Virus record (IMG/VR): IMGVR_UViG_3300025030_000064
Location: 29,499-93,498 of that record
Direction: 5' to 3' (one strand)
Source of the DNA: a virus
DNA length: 64,000 bases
Below, piece by piece: positions 1-9,698 of this stretch. Made by a program: the position numbers and the translations under genes. Numbering within the stretch: position 1 is the stretch's first letter; every line of letters starts with the position of its first letter. The notes under the pieces were generated by a model that worked only from the letters and a program-made list of their open reading frames with translations, had not been told where the DNA came from and ran no database searches.

Positions 1-2
1 AA

Positions 3-77
3 TTACACATGGGACAGAAGTGGTTTAATGAATTTATAGGAATTGTAAATAGGAAAAAATACGAATTTATTAAATGA
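3..77 (+). CDS. 3' end of a CDS that starts upstream of the window
   Basis: An open frame runs from the window edge to a TGA at 75-77 and encodes 24 visible residues ending NRKKYEFIK. It is in the same orientation as the late genes that follow. Only the tail is visible, so no function can be assigned, and the frame could be open by chance. Confidence 0.4.
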   Translation, partial: LHMGQKWFNEFIGIVNRKKYEFIK

Positions 78-115
78 CCTTTACTCAAATACAAAACATA
101 AAATAGAATGATGAA

Positions 116-676
116 ATGGCAAAAACAGACACTATAAATAGTAAAAGAAATTTACTGGATCTTTTAAAAAATAAAAAGACCTGGAAAACAATATTTATAA
201 GTTTAACAAGTGCTTTACTCGTTGCTTTTTTTATATATATTGCACCTTCTTCGTTAACGTTCGTTAAAAATATTTTTACTATAAATAACTTGGTTAATGA
301 AGTTGATTCATTAAAAACAAAAATAAGTGGTAAAGCGACATTAGATTTTGTGAAAACACAAGTTGATTTTACTTTAAAACATCAAGAAGATATTAATCAG
401 ACCATGTGGAAAGTAAGAGATGAAGATAGACAAGCAGATAAACTAGAACGAGAAATGAATAAAAAAGAACACTTGTTAATTCTTTCAGCGTTAAGTAAGG
501 TATTAAAGGCAACCGATAAAGATAGATTATTTGAAGAATGGCTTAAACGTCAAGGTTCTGAAAAAATGTCTAAACCTTTTATAATAGAAGATAATTTACT
601 GCAATGTGATACCTTAGTAAAAGTAGATTCAAATGTAGTTTTATTAAATAGTAATTTAATCTTAAATAATAATTAA
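116..676 (+). CDS. Single-pass membrane protein with coiled coil, first gene of the lysis cassette
   Basis: The 186-residue protein has a short basic N-terminus, one clear membrane segment at about residues 25-50, and then a long charged helical region (about 60-140) that should form a coiled coil. It ends 1 nt before the holin-like gene, and the endolysin and spanin candidates follow, so a role in lysis or lysis timing is inferred. A membrane-anchored antiholin or accessory spanin would fit. No family was recognised from sequence alone. Confidence 0.7.
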   Translation: MAKTDTINSKRNLLDLLKNKKTWKTIFISLTSALLVAFFIYIAPSSLTFVKNIFTINNLVNEVDSLKTKISGKATLDFVKTQVDFTLKHQEDINQTMWKVRDEDRQADKLEREMNKKEHLLILSALSKVLKATDKDRLFEEWLKRQGSEKMSKPFIIEDNLLQCDTLVKVDSNVVLLNSNLILNNN

Positions 677-677
677 T

Positions 678-977
678 ATGATACCAATTATTAACCTAGT
701 AAGAGAACTCTTAATTAGAATTAAACTTAAAAGTCCTAAATTATTTATTCAGATCCAATGGTGGTCCGGTGCTATAGGTACTATTATCACAGCAACCTTA
801 TTACTTAACTCAACATTTGATTGGGAATTTGAATTGATAGGCATTTTAAACATACCTTTTACAACTATTCTTTCAGGCATAGTAACATTCTTAGGTGGGT
901 TATTTGTAACGGCTAATCTAACCGTACAGGATACTAAAAGACTTGAAACTAAGTTAGACGAGAAGAGAAATGTTTAA
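678..977 (+). CDS. Holin-like small membrane protein
   Basis: The 99-residue protein has two hydrophobic segments (about 28-45 and 54-80) separated by a short acidic loop, and a highly charged C-terminus (KRLETKLDEKRNV). This matches the usual layout of a class II phage holin, which makes pores in the inner membrane at the end of infection. It lies between another membrane protein and the putative endolysin, whose start overlaps its last 8 bases. The assignment rests on size, topology and position, not on a family signature. Confidence 0.65.
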   Translation: MIPIINLVRELLIRIKLKSPKLFIQIQWWSGAIGTIITATLLLNSTFDWEFELIGILNIPFTTILSGIVTFLGGLFVTANLTVQDTKRLETKLDEKRNV

Positions 978-1551
978 CTATTCACAGATAGAATCAGTCT
1001 TAAAAGAAAAGGAATACTCACTTGATAAACGAGTGGGTTATCCTAATTTTATAGGAGTACGTTTCTTTTCTAAGATGAATGCTTTCGATGATGAGTTGTA
1101 TATCATTACCTATGGTACTAAGACAAATGATTCAGAAAACAATATAACCATGTCTATTTATCCTTTCTCTACTGATCCGGGACTATATGCATTACATCAT
1201 CCTATCAATGCTAAGGGAACATTTATAATGGCACCAGGTTATTATAAAGACCTTTGGACATTTGGACTACATAAAGGAAAGTATAAAGCATTTGTTCAGC
1301 TTAATCCATGTACAGGATATAGGGATAATAATAAAGATGACAAGTATGACTTGTTACCTAAGACATTAACTACAGGTATTAATGGTATCAATATGCATAA
1401 ATCAGGTATTGATTCAGTGACAGTCGACAACTACAGTTACGGCTGCCAAATTTTCAAGAAGAGTCCAGATTTTGCTAAAGTATTAAAGCAAGCAGAACAG
1501 TCAGGTTATACTAAATTCAATTACATCTTAATAAATTCTTATGAAATATAG
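970..1551 (+). CDS. Putative cell-wall-active enzyme (YkuD/L,D-transpeptidase-like endolysin)
   Basis: The 193-residue protein carries H143 followed 13-16 residues later by S-Y-G-C (C159), which resembles the catalytic HxnSHGC signature of L,D-transpeptidase-fold enzymes. Related phage proteins carry a variant S-x-G-C-Q signature. There is no signal peptide, so the enzyme would reach peptidoglycan through the holin encoded just upstream. It overlaps the spanin candidate by 11 bases. The context strongly suggests an endolysin. Whether it hydrolyses or transpeptidates cannot be read from sequence. Confidence 0.6.
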   Translation: MFNYSQIESVLKEKEYSLDKRVGYPNFIGVRFFSKMNAFDDELYIITYGTKTNDSENNITMSIYPFSTDPGLYALHHPINAKGTFIMAPGYYKDLWTFGLHKGKYKAFVQLNPCTGYRDNNKDDKYDLLPKTLTTGINGINMHKSGIDSVTVDNYSYGCQIFKKSPDFAKVLKQAEQSGYTKFNYILINSYEI

Positions 1552-2062
1552 CATCATTATATTACTCGTAATACTTCTATCAGGTTGTGATATCCTTAAG
1601 AGTCATAGTAAGTATATACTTGAACATGCTGATGAGATACGATTGACCTTGTGCGATAAAGCTATTGATACTACTTCTCATGTTTCTATTATTGATACAG
1701 TTTATGAAATAGTTCAATCTGAAATGCAAGAAGTAGATAGTATGACTTTAATGTTATTTCTTTATTGTGATAGTAATAATCAAGTAATGATTAAAAATAG
1801 TGAATTGCTTCAATCTAAAAATGGAAAATTACTTTACGAACTGAATAAAAACAAGTTGTTGATAAGGTCATTACACGATAGTATAGAAGTTAAAGATAAG
1901 ATAATTTACAATACAAAAACCAAAACAATAACTAATACTATTGCGGTTCCTATTTGGACTAAAGGAGATACTGAGTATAAAATATGGTGGTGGGAATATA
2001 TAGTATGGACATTGTCTGGAATAATTATTATATATTTATTCATTAAAAAAAGGTTTATATAA
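1541..2062 (+). CDS. Candidate unimolecular spanin (lipoprotein with C-terminal membrane anchor)
   Basis: The 173-residue protein begins with a lipoprotein signal peptide ending in lipobox LLSGC (Cys16). It continues as a charged helical stretch with few hydrophobic residues and ends with a membrane segment (about 150-168, after WWWEY) and a basic tail KKRF. A lipid anchor at one end and a transmembrane helix at the other is the defining layout of u-spanins such as T1 gp11, which fuse inner and outer membranes at lysis. It directly follows the holin and endolysin candidates. Start ATG is chosen because the signal peptide begins there. Confidence 0.7.
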   Translation: MKYSIIILLVILLSGCDILKSHSKYILEHADEIRLTLCDKAIDTTSHVSIIDTVYEIVQSEMQEVDSMTLMLFLYCDSNNQVMIKNSELLQSKNGKLLYELNKNKLLIRSLHDSIEVKDKIIYNTKTKTITNTIAVPIWTKGDTEYKIWWWEYIVWTLSGIIIIYLFIKKRFI

Positions 2063-2761
2063 ATGGCTACTTACGATAAGATAGTTTTTGATCTCATGAA
2101 CATTAAAAGAGGGCAACTTTCTGATGATGATATAGGAGATGAAAGACAATATGAATTTTGGTTAAATAATACCAGAGCATTACTTATCAGACAAGATAAT
2201 AATAAAGGACGTTCTCTTACAGAAAATATTATTCAGGATTTAGGATGTGTAGAAATAGAAACTGCAGACGTGGCAGAATGTTGTGATATGGAATATGGTT
2301 GTATGATAAAAAGGACTAAGTTACAATTACCAAGACCAATCGAATTATCACAACAAGATGCTATACTAAGAGTAGGAACAATTGATAAGACTTCAAAAGC
2401 ATTTACATTTGTTCCATACGAACAATTTATTTTTTCTGGGAATGGAAGATTTAATAAGTATATTATATTTGTTACATATAGAAATGGAAGATTATATTTA
2501 TCATCGTCAAATAACCTTACTTTAAAAGGAATGAAATGGATTAACGTAAGAGGTATATTTGAAGATCCAAGATCAGTAAAAGATTTTACAAGATGTGATG
2601 GCACTCCATGTTATACCGGAGATAGCGAATATCCTATGTCTAATTGGATGATAGAAGTAGTAAAAAAAATGATTCTTGATACAAATATTAAAACTATGTT
2701 AACAATACCTGCAGATACAACTAATGATGCTTCTGGAGATCCACAAACACAAGTAAAATAA
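2063..2761 (+). CDS. Conserved crAss-like structural protein (ring/adaptor candidate)
   Basis: The 232-residue protein starts MATYDKIVFDLMNIKRGQ and has a mixed alpha/beta composition without membrane segments. In crAss-like genomes a protein of this size with this type of N-terminus lies at the start of the tail-ring genes, before the P22 gp4-like and muzzle genes, which is the order seen here. I infer a virion ring or adaptor protein. The exact ring cannot be named. Confidence 0.55.
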   Translation: MATYDKIVFDLMNIKRGQLSDDDIGDERQYEFWLNNTRALLIRQDNNKGRSLTENIIQDLGCVEIETADVAECCDMEYGCMIKRTKLQLPRPIELSQQDAILRVGTIDKTSKAFTFVPYEQFIFSGNGRFNKYIIFVTYRNGRLYLSSSNNLTLKGMKWINVRGIFEDPRSVKDFTRCDGTPCYTGDSEYPMSNWMIEVVKKMILDTNIKTMLTIPADTTNDASGDPQTQVK

Positions 2762-2762
2762 T

Positions 2763-3419
2763 ATGAGAGTAGCACACATAATACATGCTGGCATAAATGC
2801 TCAATATAATTATTATATACGTTCATTAACAGATAAGCAGAAAGAGTTATTGTGTAAAAAGGATGAGAATGGAGATAGTCAATTATTCTATTATCTATTT
2901 TCAAGAAAAGAATATTCTGATATTGTAAAAGTATTAAATGAGAATATAGGAGAAAAGATTACACAGGGAAACAAAATGAATCTTGGCAGATGTGGAGATA
3001 TATATATTGCAGGAGCAAGAAGAAATGTAGAGGTTAATAAAGATGGTAAATTCATTAAGAAATGTATGGGGGTTAACTGGAAGGAAAGTATAGAATTATG
3101 GAAAGAGTTATATCCAGATGTAGAACAGAAGATGAAGAAAGGTGCAAATATATCATATAAACATATAAAAGCAAAGCCTAAAGTATATTATGATAATAAG
3201 TACCAGTATAAACTTATTTGGAACAAAGGAAGATCAAAGTTAAAACCTACAGGCCAACCATATTTCAATATGTTTACTAATGATAACTTTAAGAAAAGAA
3301 TAACTAAAGCTATAGGAGACACTGAAGGAACTCAGGTAGCTGCTGTAATTTATGATATTAAAGATTATCGTAATAAAAGGTTAAATGATATAGTAAAGCA
3401 CATGTATAAAATCGATTAA
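2763..3419 (+). CDS. Conserved structural-module protein, unknown function
   Basis: The 218-residue basic protein (many Lys, Tyr) lies 1 nt after the preceding structural gene and 1 nt before the next. No catalytic motif or membrane segment is visible. Its conserved location between ring proteins suggests a virion or assembly role. Function unknown. Confidence 0.55.
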   Translation: MRVAHIIHAGINAQYNYYIRSLTDKQKELLCKKDENGDSQLFYYLFSRKEYSDIVKVLNENIGEKITQGNKMNLGRCGDIYIAGARRNVEVNKDGKFIKKCMGVNWKESIELWKELYPDVEQKMKKGANISYKHIKAKPKVYYDNKYQYKLIWNKGRSKLKPTGQPYFNMFTNDNFKKRITKAIGDTEGTQVAAVIYDIKDYRNKRLNDIVKHMYKID

Positions 3420-3420
3420 T

Positions 3421-3717
3421 ATGTATATAGAAAGTTCGATATTCTCAGCAACAGAATCTTCTACTGAAAATGGAGTTAAGACAACCATAGAAGTAGTAAA
3501 GATTGAAAATGGTTATATCAATAAGGTAGAGAAAAGAAATGTATCTACAACAGGAGAATACCTTTCTTCTGAAAAAGAAGAACGCTCAGAGAAGATATAT
3601 TATTCTAAAGAGAATATATTAACTAAAGATAAGGAAGATGATCTTGATGAAACAAACGAAGAACCTAAGAAAGAAAGCATGAGTTTAGCTATAACTAAAC
3701 TATTAAATAGAGAATAA
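3421..3717 (+). CDS. Small acidic protein of the tail module
   Basis: The 98-residue protein is very rich in Glu, Ser and Lys. The second half is probably disordered and ends in a short amphipathic helix (MSLAITKLLNRE). It sits in the tail operon with 1-nt spacing on both sides. A scaffold-like or chaperone role is possible but not shown. Confidence 0.5.
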   Translation: MYIESSIFSATESSTENGVKTTIEVVKIENGYINKVEKRNVSTTGEYLSSEKEERSEKIYYSKENILTKDKEDDLDETNEEPKKESMSLAITKLLNRE

Positions 3718-3718
3718 G

Positions 3719-4447
3719 ATGTTAAACGGAAAATATGTATCATATAAGCGTATTATCGAAAAGCTATTTCAGAAGTATGGTTTTAAAGATAAAGTAGAGT
3801 GGTCAGTCATTCTTGAATGGATTGGTGACGGTATGGATCTGATAGGTGCAAATGATACTTATATTAATAAGGTGACAGGAATGGACCCTTTAACTCCTAC
3901 GATTAAGATAGTCGATTATAGAGGTGATCTTCCTTGTGACATATACAAATGTATTCAGGTAAGAGAATACTGTTCTAAGATACCTATGAGATATTCTACA
4001 GATAGTTTTCATAGGACAAATAATAGTGAACGTAATCCAAACCCTAACTCCAATCCAGACTATACATATCAATTAACCGATAGTCATATCTTCACTAACT
4101 TTTCAGAAGGTGAAGTAGAGATGAGTTATACAGCTTTCCCAATAGATGAGCAAGGTTATCCTATGATTCCAGATGATGTGAAGTTTATAAGAGCCATGGT
4201 AGATTACATAGCCTCTCAATTATCTATTAAGTTATGGATTGAAGGTTCTATAGATGATAAGAAGTTCCAATGGATACAACAAGAGAGTGGGTTCAGTACA
4301 GGTGCAGCACATACAAGGGCATCATTACAGAATCTCGATCAGGCAGAATCATTTAAGAATGCAATACTAAGACTTGTTCCTACAATAAATCAGCATGGTG
4401 ATGGTTTTGTTTATTTAGGACAGGCAGAAGAAAGACCTATATTATAA
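3719..4447 (+). CDS. P22 gp4-like tail accessory/stabilisation protein
   Basis: The 242-residue protein resembles the head-completion/tail-accessory family of short-tailed phages: a helical N-terminus followed by a beta-rich core and a C-terminal helix. It precedes the muzzle-type protein as in P22-like and crAss-like genomes, where the gp4-like ring joins portal to tail. Its stop overlaps the next ATG (TAATGA). The family call rests on size, order and general sequence character, not on a computed alignment. Confidence 0.6.
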   Translation: MLNGKYVSYKRIIEKLFQKYGFKDKVEWSVILEWIGDGMDLIGANDTYINKVTGMDPLTPTIKIVDYRGDLPCDIYKCIQVREYCSKIPMRYSTDSFHRTNNSERNPNPNSNPDYTYQLTDSHIFTNFSEGEVEMSYTAFPIDEQGYPMIPDDVKFIRAMVDYIASQLSIKLWIEGSIDDKKFQWIQQESGFSTGAAHTRASLQNLDQAESFKNAILRLVPTINQHGDGFVYLGQAEERPIL

Positions 4448-7400
4448 TGAAAGTTAAGAATAGTTATTTAGGTGGACTAAATCAAGATATTTCAAAACAG
4501 TTATATCCTAATAATAAAATATATGATTGCTTTGATTATAGGGTATTAACAGATGAAGGATTATCTACTGGTGCTTTAGAGAATGTAAAAGGCAACTTAT
4601 TAACTTATGATATTATTTCAAGTGCTTTAACTCAATTAGTAAATTATACTAATGTAGGAATTATAATATCAGATGCCACTAAAGTTATAGGAAGTTGTTT
4701 AGTAAGAGAAGAAAATGTTTTATTTGCCGTTAACGAGACTCCTGATTTAGATTATGCTGGAAGTACAGGAATAGATTATATAATTAAATTATATACAGAA
4801 TCAGGAGTAAGAAAATCAAAAGTTATATGGTATTCAAATGCTAATACAGGAAGATTAAATTTTGCATTACAATATCCTATTAATGCTACGGTACCAAGAT
4901 ATGAAAATAGCAGTTTAAGAAAAGTATATTTTTCAGATAATTATAATACATTACGTTATCTTAATATAAAGACATTAGAAGCAGATATAGATGCTAATAT
5001 AAATATAAGTACTATTGTATCAACTTTATTTGATATTGTTCCAGTAAGCAATTTAAAAGCACCACGGTTTGTAGAAATCATAACAGGTGGATCAAGAACA
5101 TCTGGAATGATAAAGTATTATTATCAAGTTTATACTCCTAATGGTAGTATAAGTAATATTTCTCCTTCTACAGGATTAATACATTTAACAACTTCATCTG
5201 AACAAATAATAGTCACTCCATGGTCACAAGAATATTATGGTGAAGATCCTGGAGTGGATACTGGAAAAGCAGTAAAGATAAAAATAACAAATGTAAATTC
5301 TGAATTTACGAGAATAAGAATAATATCAGCTCATCAATCTACTTATTTTGATTCTCCTATTATAGAAATAATATATGAAGGAACTATTGCAAATGGTTCA
5401 ATAGAATTTATAGATACTGGGAATACGGTATTGGGAAACTATACTCTTGAAGAACTTGTAGCATTAGAAAAAGGAGAATTTACATGTAAATCACTTACAA
5501 CTAAAAATAATTATCTTATTGCTGGAAATATCAAAGAAATGATATTGGATAATGATGATATTAGAAATTTTGATTCTCGTGTATATAGATATGATACTTC
5601 TGGCTATTCACAAGTATATGAAGAAAATGGTGATTATTATAGAATAAATAATGTTGGAGATTGGGATTTTTTTCAATCAGGTATAGTCACGGAATCTTCA
5701 ATTAGTCCTTGGGATTTACCTGTAGATGCTGATTGCATAAATTTTTATAATAATAATGCTAATGATGCTGGAGGTTTATATAGATATTTTTACAAGTCTG
5801 ATGGAGTTACTATAGGAGCATCAGGAAAAAATCTATCATTAGAATTAGGAATTAAACAATTAAAAGAAGCTGAATTATCAGGCCCTTCACAATGGTATGT
5901 TACACCAGATAATATATCTCATGCACTTAATGGAGTTAATTATATAAACAATTCATATCCTAATTATGCTAGTCCGATGATAAGGGAATTGTTTATGGGA
6001 TATAGACGAGGAGAAGTATATAGGATAGGTATTAGATTTTATGATAGTAAAGGAAGAAAAGGATTTACTAAATGGGTTTGTGATTTTAGAATGCCTTTAT
6101 GTGGAGATATTAATTCTACATCAACATATCCAACAGAAGCAGGAACATTAAGATATGATTATCTTCTTACTAATAATTGGAATGGAGATGGATTACCAGA
6201 TGAAAATGAATTTAAAGTAAATATTTTACATTTAAAATTATGGGTTGATATAACTAATGTTCCTAATGATTCTTTTGTTCCTTCTCAGAAATGTGGAATA
6301 GAAATAGTAAGAGCAAAAAGGACAGAATTAGATAAAACTATTTTATGTTCTGGATATTTAAATTCTATTTATGAAACTGCAGGATATTCAGATTTTCATG
6401 TTTTTAATAGTTTAATACATATTGACGTTCCAACAGCACAAGGAAGACTTTTAATGGGTAGTTATCCATGGGGAGGAACAAATACTTCACCATACTATCA
6501 ATTTTATTCTCCTGAAGTATCTTACTTTAATAATATAACTTTAAAAGATGATGACAGAATATGGATACAACAACTTTATCAAAAAGGTGTAACAAGTCCA
6601 TCAGTTGTGCTTACGGAGTTACAGTGTAGAAAAAGTTTATATTCATCAGACTTACAATATGCTTCTCAATCTGAAAGAACCATTATGGATTCTGTTTATT
6701 GTCCATGGAAAAAAGATAGTCATAGTGCAACTGGAAATACTTTTACTGTATCTGGAAGTTATAGAGGAAATAATTCTAATGGTGGTAATATGTGGGCAGA
6801 AGCAGGAAGTCATATAATTTTAAATTTAGATAATCCTATCTATGCCTATACAGATATTGGAAGTTATGCATATTTAGAAGACAGGGCTATAGCATATGTA
6901 GATATTAGAAGAAGTCTTCCTAAACAGTATGGAGGTAATAGTTATGACAATAGAAATATAACTCCTTATATAACAACTAATTCTTTGGTAGTTCTTTCTT
7001 CATCAGGATGGATAGATGTATTTGGAGGAGATACTTTTTTAGGATTATATGAATTCATGTCTTCTATGTGGACGGACGAAGCACACGCAGGAGAAGGTTA
7101 TACTTGTTCAATGATGGGAGTAGTAGAATCATCTATTAACGGAAACATACAAAGTAGTGAATATACTTTTAAAAAAGCAGCTAATGTACTTATTCAGGAA
7201 AAAGCAGGAACGTATTCATGGATAAATTTAAATGGTAGTGCAGTTTCTTATACTCAGGTAGAAGATATCTTTTTATATAACTCAGCCTATTCGAGAGAAA
7301 ATGATACTTTTATTTCATACGAACTTCCTATAGATTTTAATTCGGATGAAAGAAATGATGTTATGGTTAAAATATCCGAAAAAAAATATAATGGAGAATT

Positions 7401-8496
7401 ATTTGACTCGTGGTCAATATTTTTAGTTAATGATTTTATCGAAGTCGATACTCAATATGGACCTATTACAGAAACAAATATATGTTTTGATAGAATATTT
7501 GCAATACAGGAAAAAGGAGTATCTGTAATTACTTTAGTAGAAGAACAATCAACTTTAACGTTATCATTAGGTGCTGGGATTAAATTAAATAAATATGATT
7601 ATATTTCTACCACGTCAGGAAGTAAACATCAAAAATCTGTTATTGTAGGGAAAAAAGGTTTATATTATTATGATGTTCTTAATAATTCAATATGTCTTAT
7701 AGGTAGTCTTAATATAGAATCTGAAATAACTAATATAGATGGATTATCTTCTTTCTTAGCATATAATACTCCACAGTCTATATATGATTATGATAATCCT
7801 TTTCTTACCGGACAAGGAAGTGTATTAGCAGTAAAAGATACTTCTTTTGAAGAAATATTATTTACATTTAGAGATAATGATGATACTACTTTAGATAATC
7901 AAGTACAATGTTTTACACTCGCAGTAAGTGAAAAGACAGGATTGTTTCATCATAGATATGGTTGTTATCCTGATTTATGGATATCTGGCAATGGAGAATA
8001 TTTTTCCATGTTTCAAGAATATATTTCAAGTCTTAAAGGAAAAGTGTTTGTTCATAATAAAGGATTGAGAGGAGTGTGGTATGATAAAACAGCTACAAAT
8101 TCATATGTTGTAATCCTTATTAATCCTTTACAAGGTTCAGTAGCTATATTTAATAATCTTACATGGTTTACAGAGGTAACTCAAAAGATAGCAGGTATAG
8201 TAACAGATGTTTATGACTTAACTCTTACATCATATAGAGCATGGAATGACTATCAGAATACAGGAACTATTACTCTTAATAATAATAATATAGACTCAGT
8301 AGGAGCAGAACAAAGGATAATGAGACAATGGAAGACTGATATAGAAAGAGATGCTTCAGTAGGTGCTCTTGACGAACCAAGGATGAGAGATACCTATATA
8401 CTCTTACAACTCAACTTTACCAATCAACAAAGTGGTATAGATTATAGGATGGTATTACATGATGTAATTACAAGTATCACACCTTCTTCTTTTTAA
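4447..8496 (+). CDS. Muzzle-type tail protein (stabilisation protein, T7 gp12/P22 gp10-like)
   Basis: The 1,349-residue protein is beta-rich with abundant Gly, Asn, Ser and Tyr and no membrane segments. It begins MKVKNSYLGGLNQDISKQLY, a start typical of the long crAss-like stabilisation/muzzle proteins that form the distal tail tube. It follows the gp4-like gene directly. In podovirus-like particles the equivalent protein forms the exit of the DNA channel and carries receptor-binding parts. The last coding bases contain one copy of a 15-bp direct repeat that recurs after the next gene. Confidence 0.7.
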   Translation: MKVKNSYLGGLNQDISKQLYPNNKIYDCFDYRVLTDEGLSTGALENVKGNLLTYDIISSALTQLVNYTNVGIIISDATKVIGSCLVREENVLFAVNETPDLDYAGSTGIDYIIKLYTESGVRKSKVIWYSNANTGRLNFALQYPINATVPRYENSSLRKVYFSDNYNTLRYLNIKTLEADIDANINISTIVSTLFDIVPVSNLKAPRFVEIITGGSRTSGMIKYYYQVYTPNGSISNISPSTGLIHLTTSSEQIIVTPWSQEYYGEDPGVDTGKAVKIKITNVNSEFTRIRIISAHQSTYFDSPIIEIIYEGTIANGSIEFIDTGNTVLGNYTLEELVALEKGEFTCKSLTTKNNYLIAGNIKEMILDNDDIRNFDSRVYRYDTSGYSQVYEENGDYYRINNVGDWDFFQSGIVTESSISPWDLPVDADCINFYNNNANDAGGLYRYFYKSDGVTIGASGKNLSLELGIKQLKEAELSGPSQWYVTPDNISHALNGVNYINNSYPNYASPMIRELFMGYRRGEVYRIGIRFYDSKGRKGFTKWVCDFRMPLCGDINSTSTYPTEAGTLRYDYLLTNNWNGDGLPDENEFKVNILHLKLWVDITNVPNDSFVPSQKCGIEIVRAKRTELDKTILCSGYLNSIYETAGYSDFHVFNSLIHIDVPTAQGRLLMGSYPWGGTNTSPYYQFYSPEVSYFNNITLKDDDRIWIQQLYQKGVTSPSVVLTELQCRKSLYSSDLQYASQSERTIMDSVYCPWKKDSHSATGNTFTVSGSYRGNNSNGGNMWAEAGSHIILNLDNPIYAYTDIGSYAYLEDRAIAYVDIRRSLPKQYGGNSYDNRNITPYITTNSLVVLSSSGWIDVFGGDTFLGLYEFMSSMWTDEAHAGEGYTCSMMGVVESSINGNIQSSEYTFKKAANVLIQEKAGTYSWINLNGSAVSYTQVEDIFLYNSAYSRENDTFISYELPIDFNSDERNDVMVKISEKKYNGELFDSWSIFLVNDFIEVDTQYGPITETNICFDRIFAIQEKGVSVITLVEEQSTLTLSLGAGIKLNKYDYISTTSGSKHQKSVIVGKKGLYYYDVLNNSICLIGSLNIESEITNIDGLSSFLAYNTPQSIYDYDNPFLTGQGSVLAVKDTSFEEILFTFRDNDDTTLDNQVQCFTLAVSEKTGLFHHRYGCYPDLWISGNGEYFSMFQEYISSLKGKVFVHNKGLRGVWYDKTATNSYVVILINPLQGSVAIFNNLTWFTEVTQKIAGIVTDVYDLTLTSYRAWNDYQNTGTITLNNNNIDSVGAEQRIMRQWKTDIERDASVGALDEPRMRDTYILLQLNFTNQQSGIDYRMVLHDVITSITPSSF
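8475..8489 (+). repeat. Direct repeat TATCACACCTTCTTC, copy 1
   Basis: The 15-bp sequence TATCACACCTTCTTC lies at the very end of the muzzle gene and recurs exactly at 9585-9599, just after the 335-codon gene. The repeats therefore bracket that gene and its promoter. Confidence 0.75.
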
Positions 8497-8504
8497 TATT
8501 TATA

Positions 8505-8535
8505 TTTGATTATATAATATATCTTATTATATTTG
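8505..8535 (+). promoter_or_regulatory. Bacteroidota-type promoter
   Basis: TTTG at 8505-8508 is separated by 19 bp from TATATTTG at 8528-8535. This fits the Bacteroidota consensus of a -33 TTTG and a -7 TAnnTTTG. It lies 34 bp before the ATG at 8570 in an otherwise gene-free 73-bp gap, so it probably drives that gene separately from the tail operon. Confidence 0.6.
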
Positions 8536-8569
8536 CATAGAAGAAGTATTAATTAAAAACAAATAATTT

Positions 8570-9577
8570 ATGATAGCGTATATTGTAGATACTAAACAAG
8601 GATTCAATAAAAATGAATTTCGTAGAATAGGAATATATTTAATTTCAAAACAACAAGATTGTTGTGGAAAGAAAGTAAGTACAATTATTGTCACAAAAGA
8701 TGGATTATCGAATCCTCAATATAAGACTATAGTAGAAGAGTTAGTAGTACATAATAGACCAGATAATACTAATGTGATATATCTTTGTCATGAAAAATCT
8801 CATACAGAGAAACGGAAAAAAGAAGATGAAGATAAAGATTATGAATTAACATCAGAAAATAAATCATCTTATGAAGATAAGTTACGTGAGATGGCTGGAC
8901 ATTCAGAATGTGGAGAAGTAGAATTCTATAGAAGAAGAGAAGAGGCAATAAAGATATATGAAGAATACATTAAAGATCTTGCAATAAACTTAAATATATC
9001 AGAAGAAGAGTCAAGAAAAAAAATAGAACAGTTATATGCTGCTGCTGATGGTGTTTCATTAGAAGAATGGTGTAAGAAATTTCCTATTGAAACATCAAAT
9101 ATAAGTATGGGTTATCCTTTATGTAAAGAAGATGAATATAAGTTACCTGAAGAATATAATGATATTAATATTATTCCAGATGAACTTTTACCAAAAGAAT
9201 TAGATAAATATATTACAAGAGAAGATGTAGAATCATTAGGATTCAGTAGAGATAGAGTAATGAGTAAGGTAATGATAGAGTTGTCAGGTCCATACAATAA
9301 ACACAATAAAGAAATACGTGATATAAATAAAAATGATATGAGATTAACATATTGGATATGTTTTGAGCCATATGATTATAATAATTTTATGTTAAGTAAA
9401 GGTAAAAAAAAGACAGAACCTAAACTACCATATGTAAGGCTTATGAAGAGGATAAGTGAAAAAGAATTAACTACGAAATATAAAAATACTGGCTTAGTAT
9501 GGAAACCTATTTTTGAAGGACATATAAGAACAAAAGAAGATTTAGAACTTATCATGCAGCAAGTAAGAATTGAATAA
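8570..9577 (+). CDS. Hypothetical protein, independently promoted accessory gene in the virion module
   Basis: The 335-residue hydrophilic protein is rich in Glu and Lys, with a probable helical middle (about 85-150). I do not recognise it. Unlike its neighbours it has its own promoter-like sequence, gaps of 73 and 121 bp on either side, and a 15-bp direct repeat bracketing it, which suggests it was added to the tail-cargo operon. Confidence 0.65.
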   Translation: MIAYIVDTKQGFNKNEFRRIGIYLISKQQDCCGKKVSTIIVTKDGLSNPQYKTIVEELVVHNRPDNTNVIYLCHEKSHTEKRKKEDEDKDYELTSENKSSYEDKLREMAGHSECGEVEFYRRREEAIKIYEEYIKDLAINLNISEEESRKKIEQLYAAADGVSLEEWCKKFPIETSNISMGYPLCKEDEYKLPEEYNDINIIPDELLPKELDKYITREDVESLGFSRDRVMSKVMIELSGPYNKHNKEIRDINKNDMRLTYWICFEPYDYNNFMLSKGKKKTEPKLPYVRLMKRISEKELTTKYKNTGLVWKPIFEGHIRTKEDLELIMQQVRIE

Positions 9578-9584
9578 TAGCCTA

Positions 9585-9599
9585 TATCACACCTTCTTC
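9585..9599 (+). repeat. Direct repeat TATCACACCTTCTTC, copy 2
   Basis: Exact second copy of the repeat at 8475-8489, located 7 bases after the stop of the 335-residue gene. The remaining gap to 9698 is AT-rich; TTGTTATATTTACC near 9664-9677 is promoter-like but lacks a clear -33 box. Confidence 0.75.
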
Positions 9600-9698
9600 A
9601 TTCTGATATAATAAACCATCTTATAAAATAACTTCTTATTTATTAGGAGTAATAACTCATTCCTTGTTATATTTACCTTATAATAAAACATCATTATA

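Noticed and set aside
6605-6817. Short plus-strand frame inside the muzzle gene
   Set aside because: Lies in another frame of a strongly coding region, with no leader and no recognisable product; considered a shadow.
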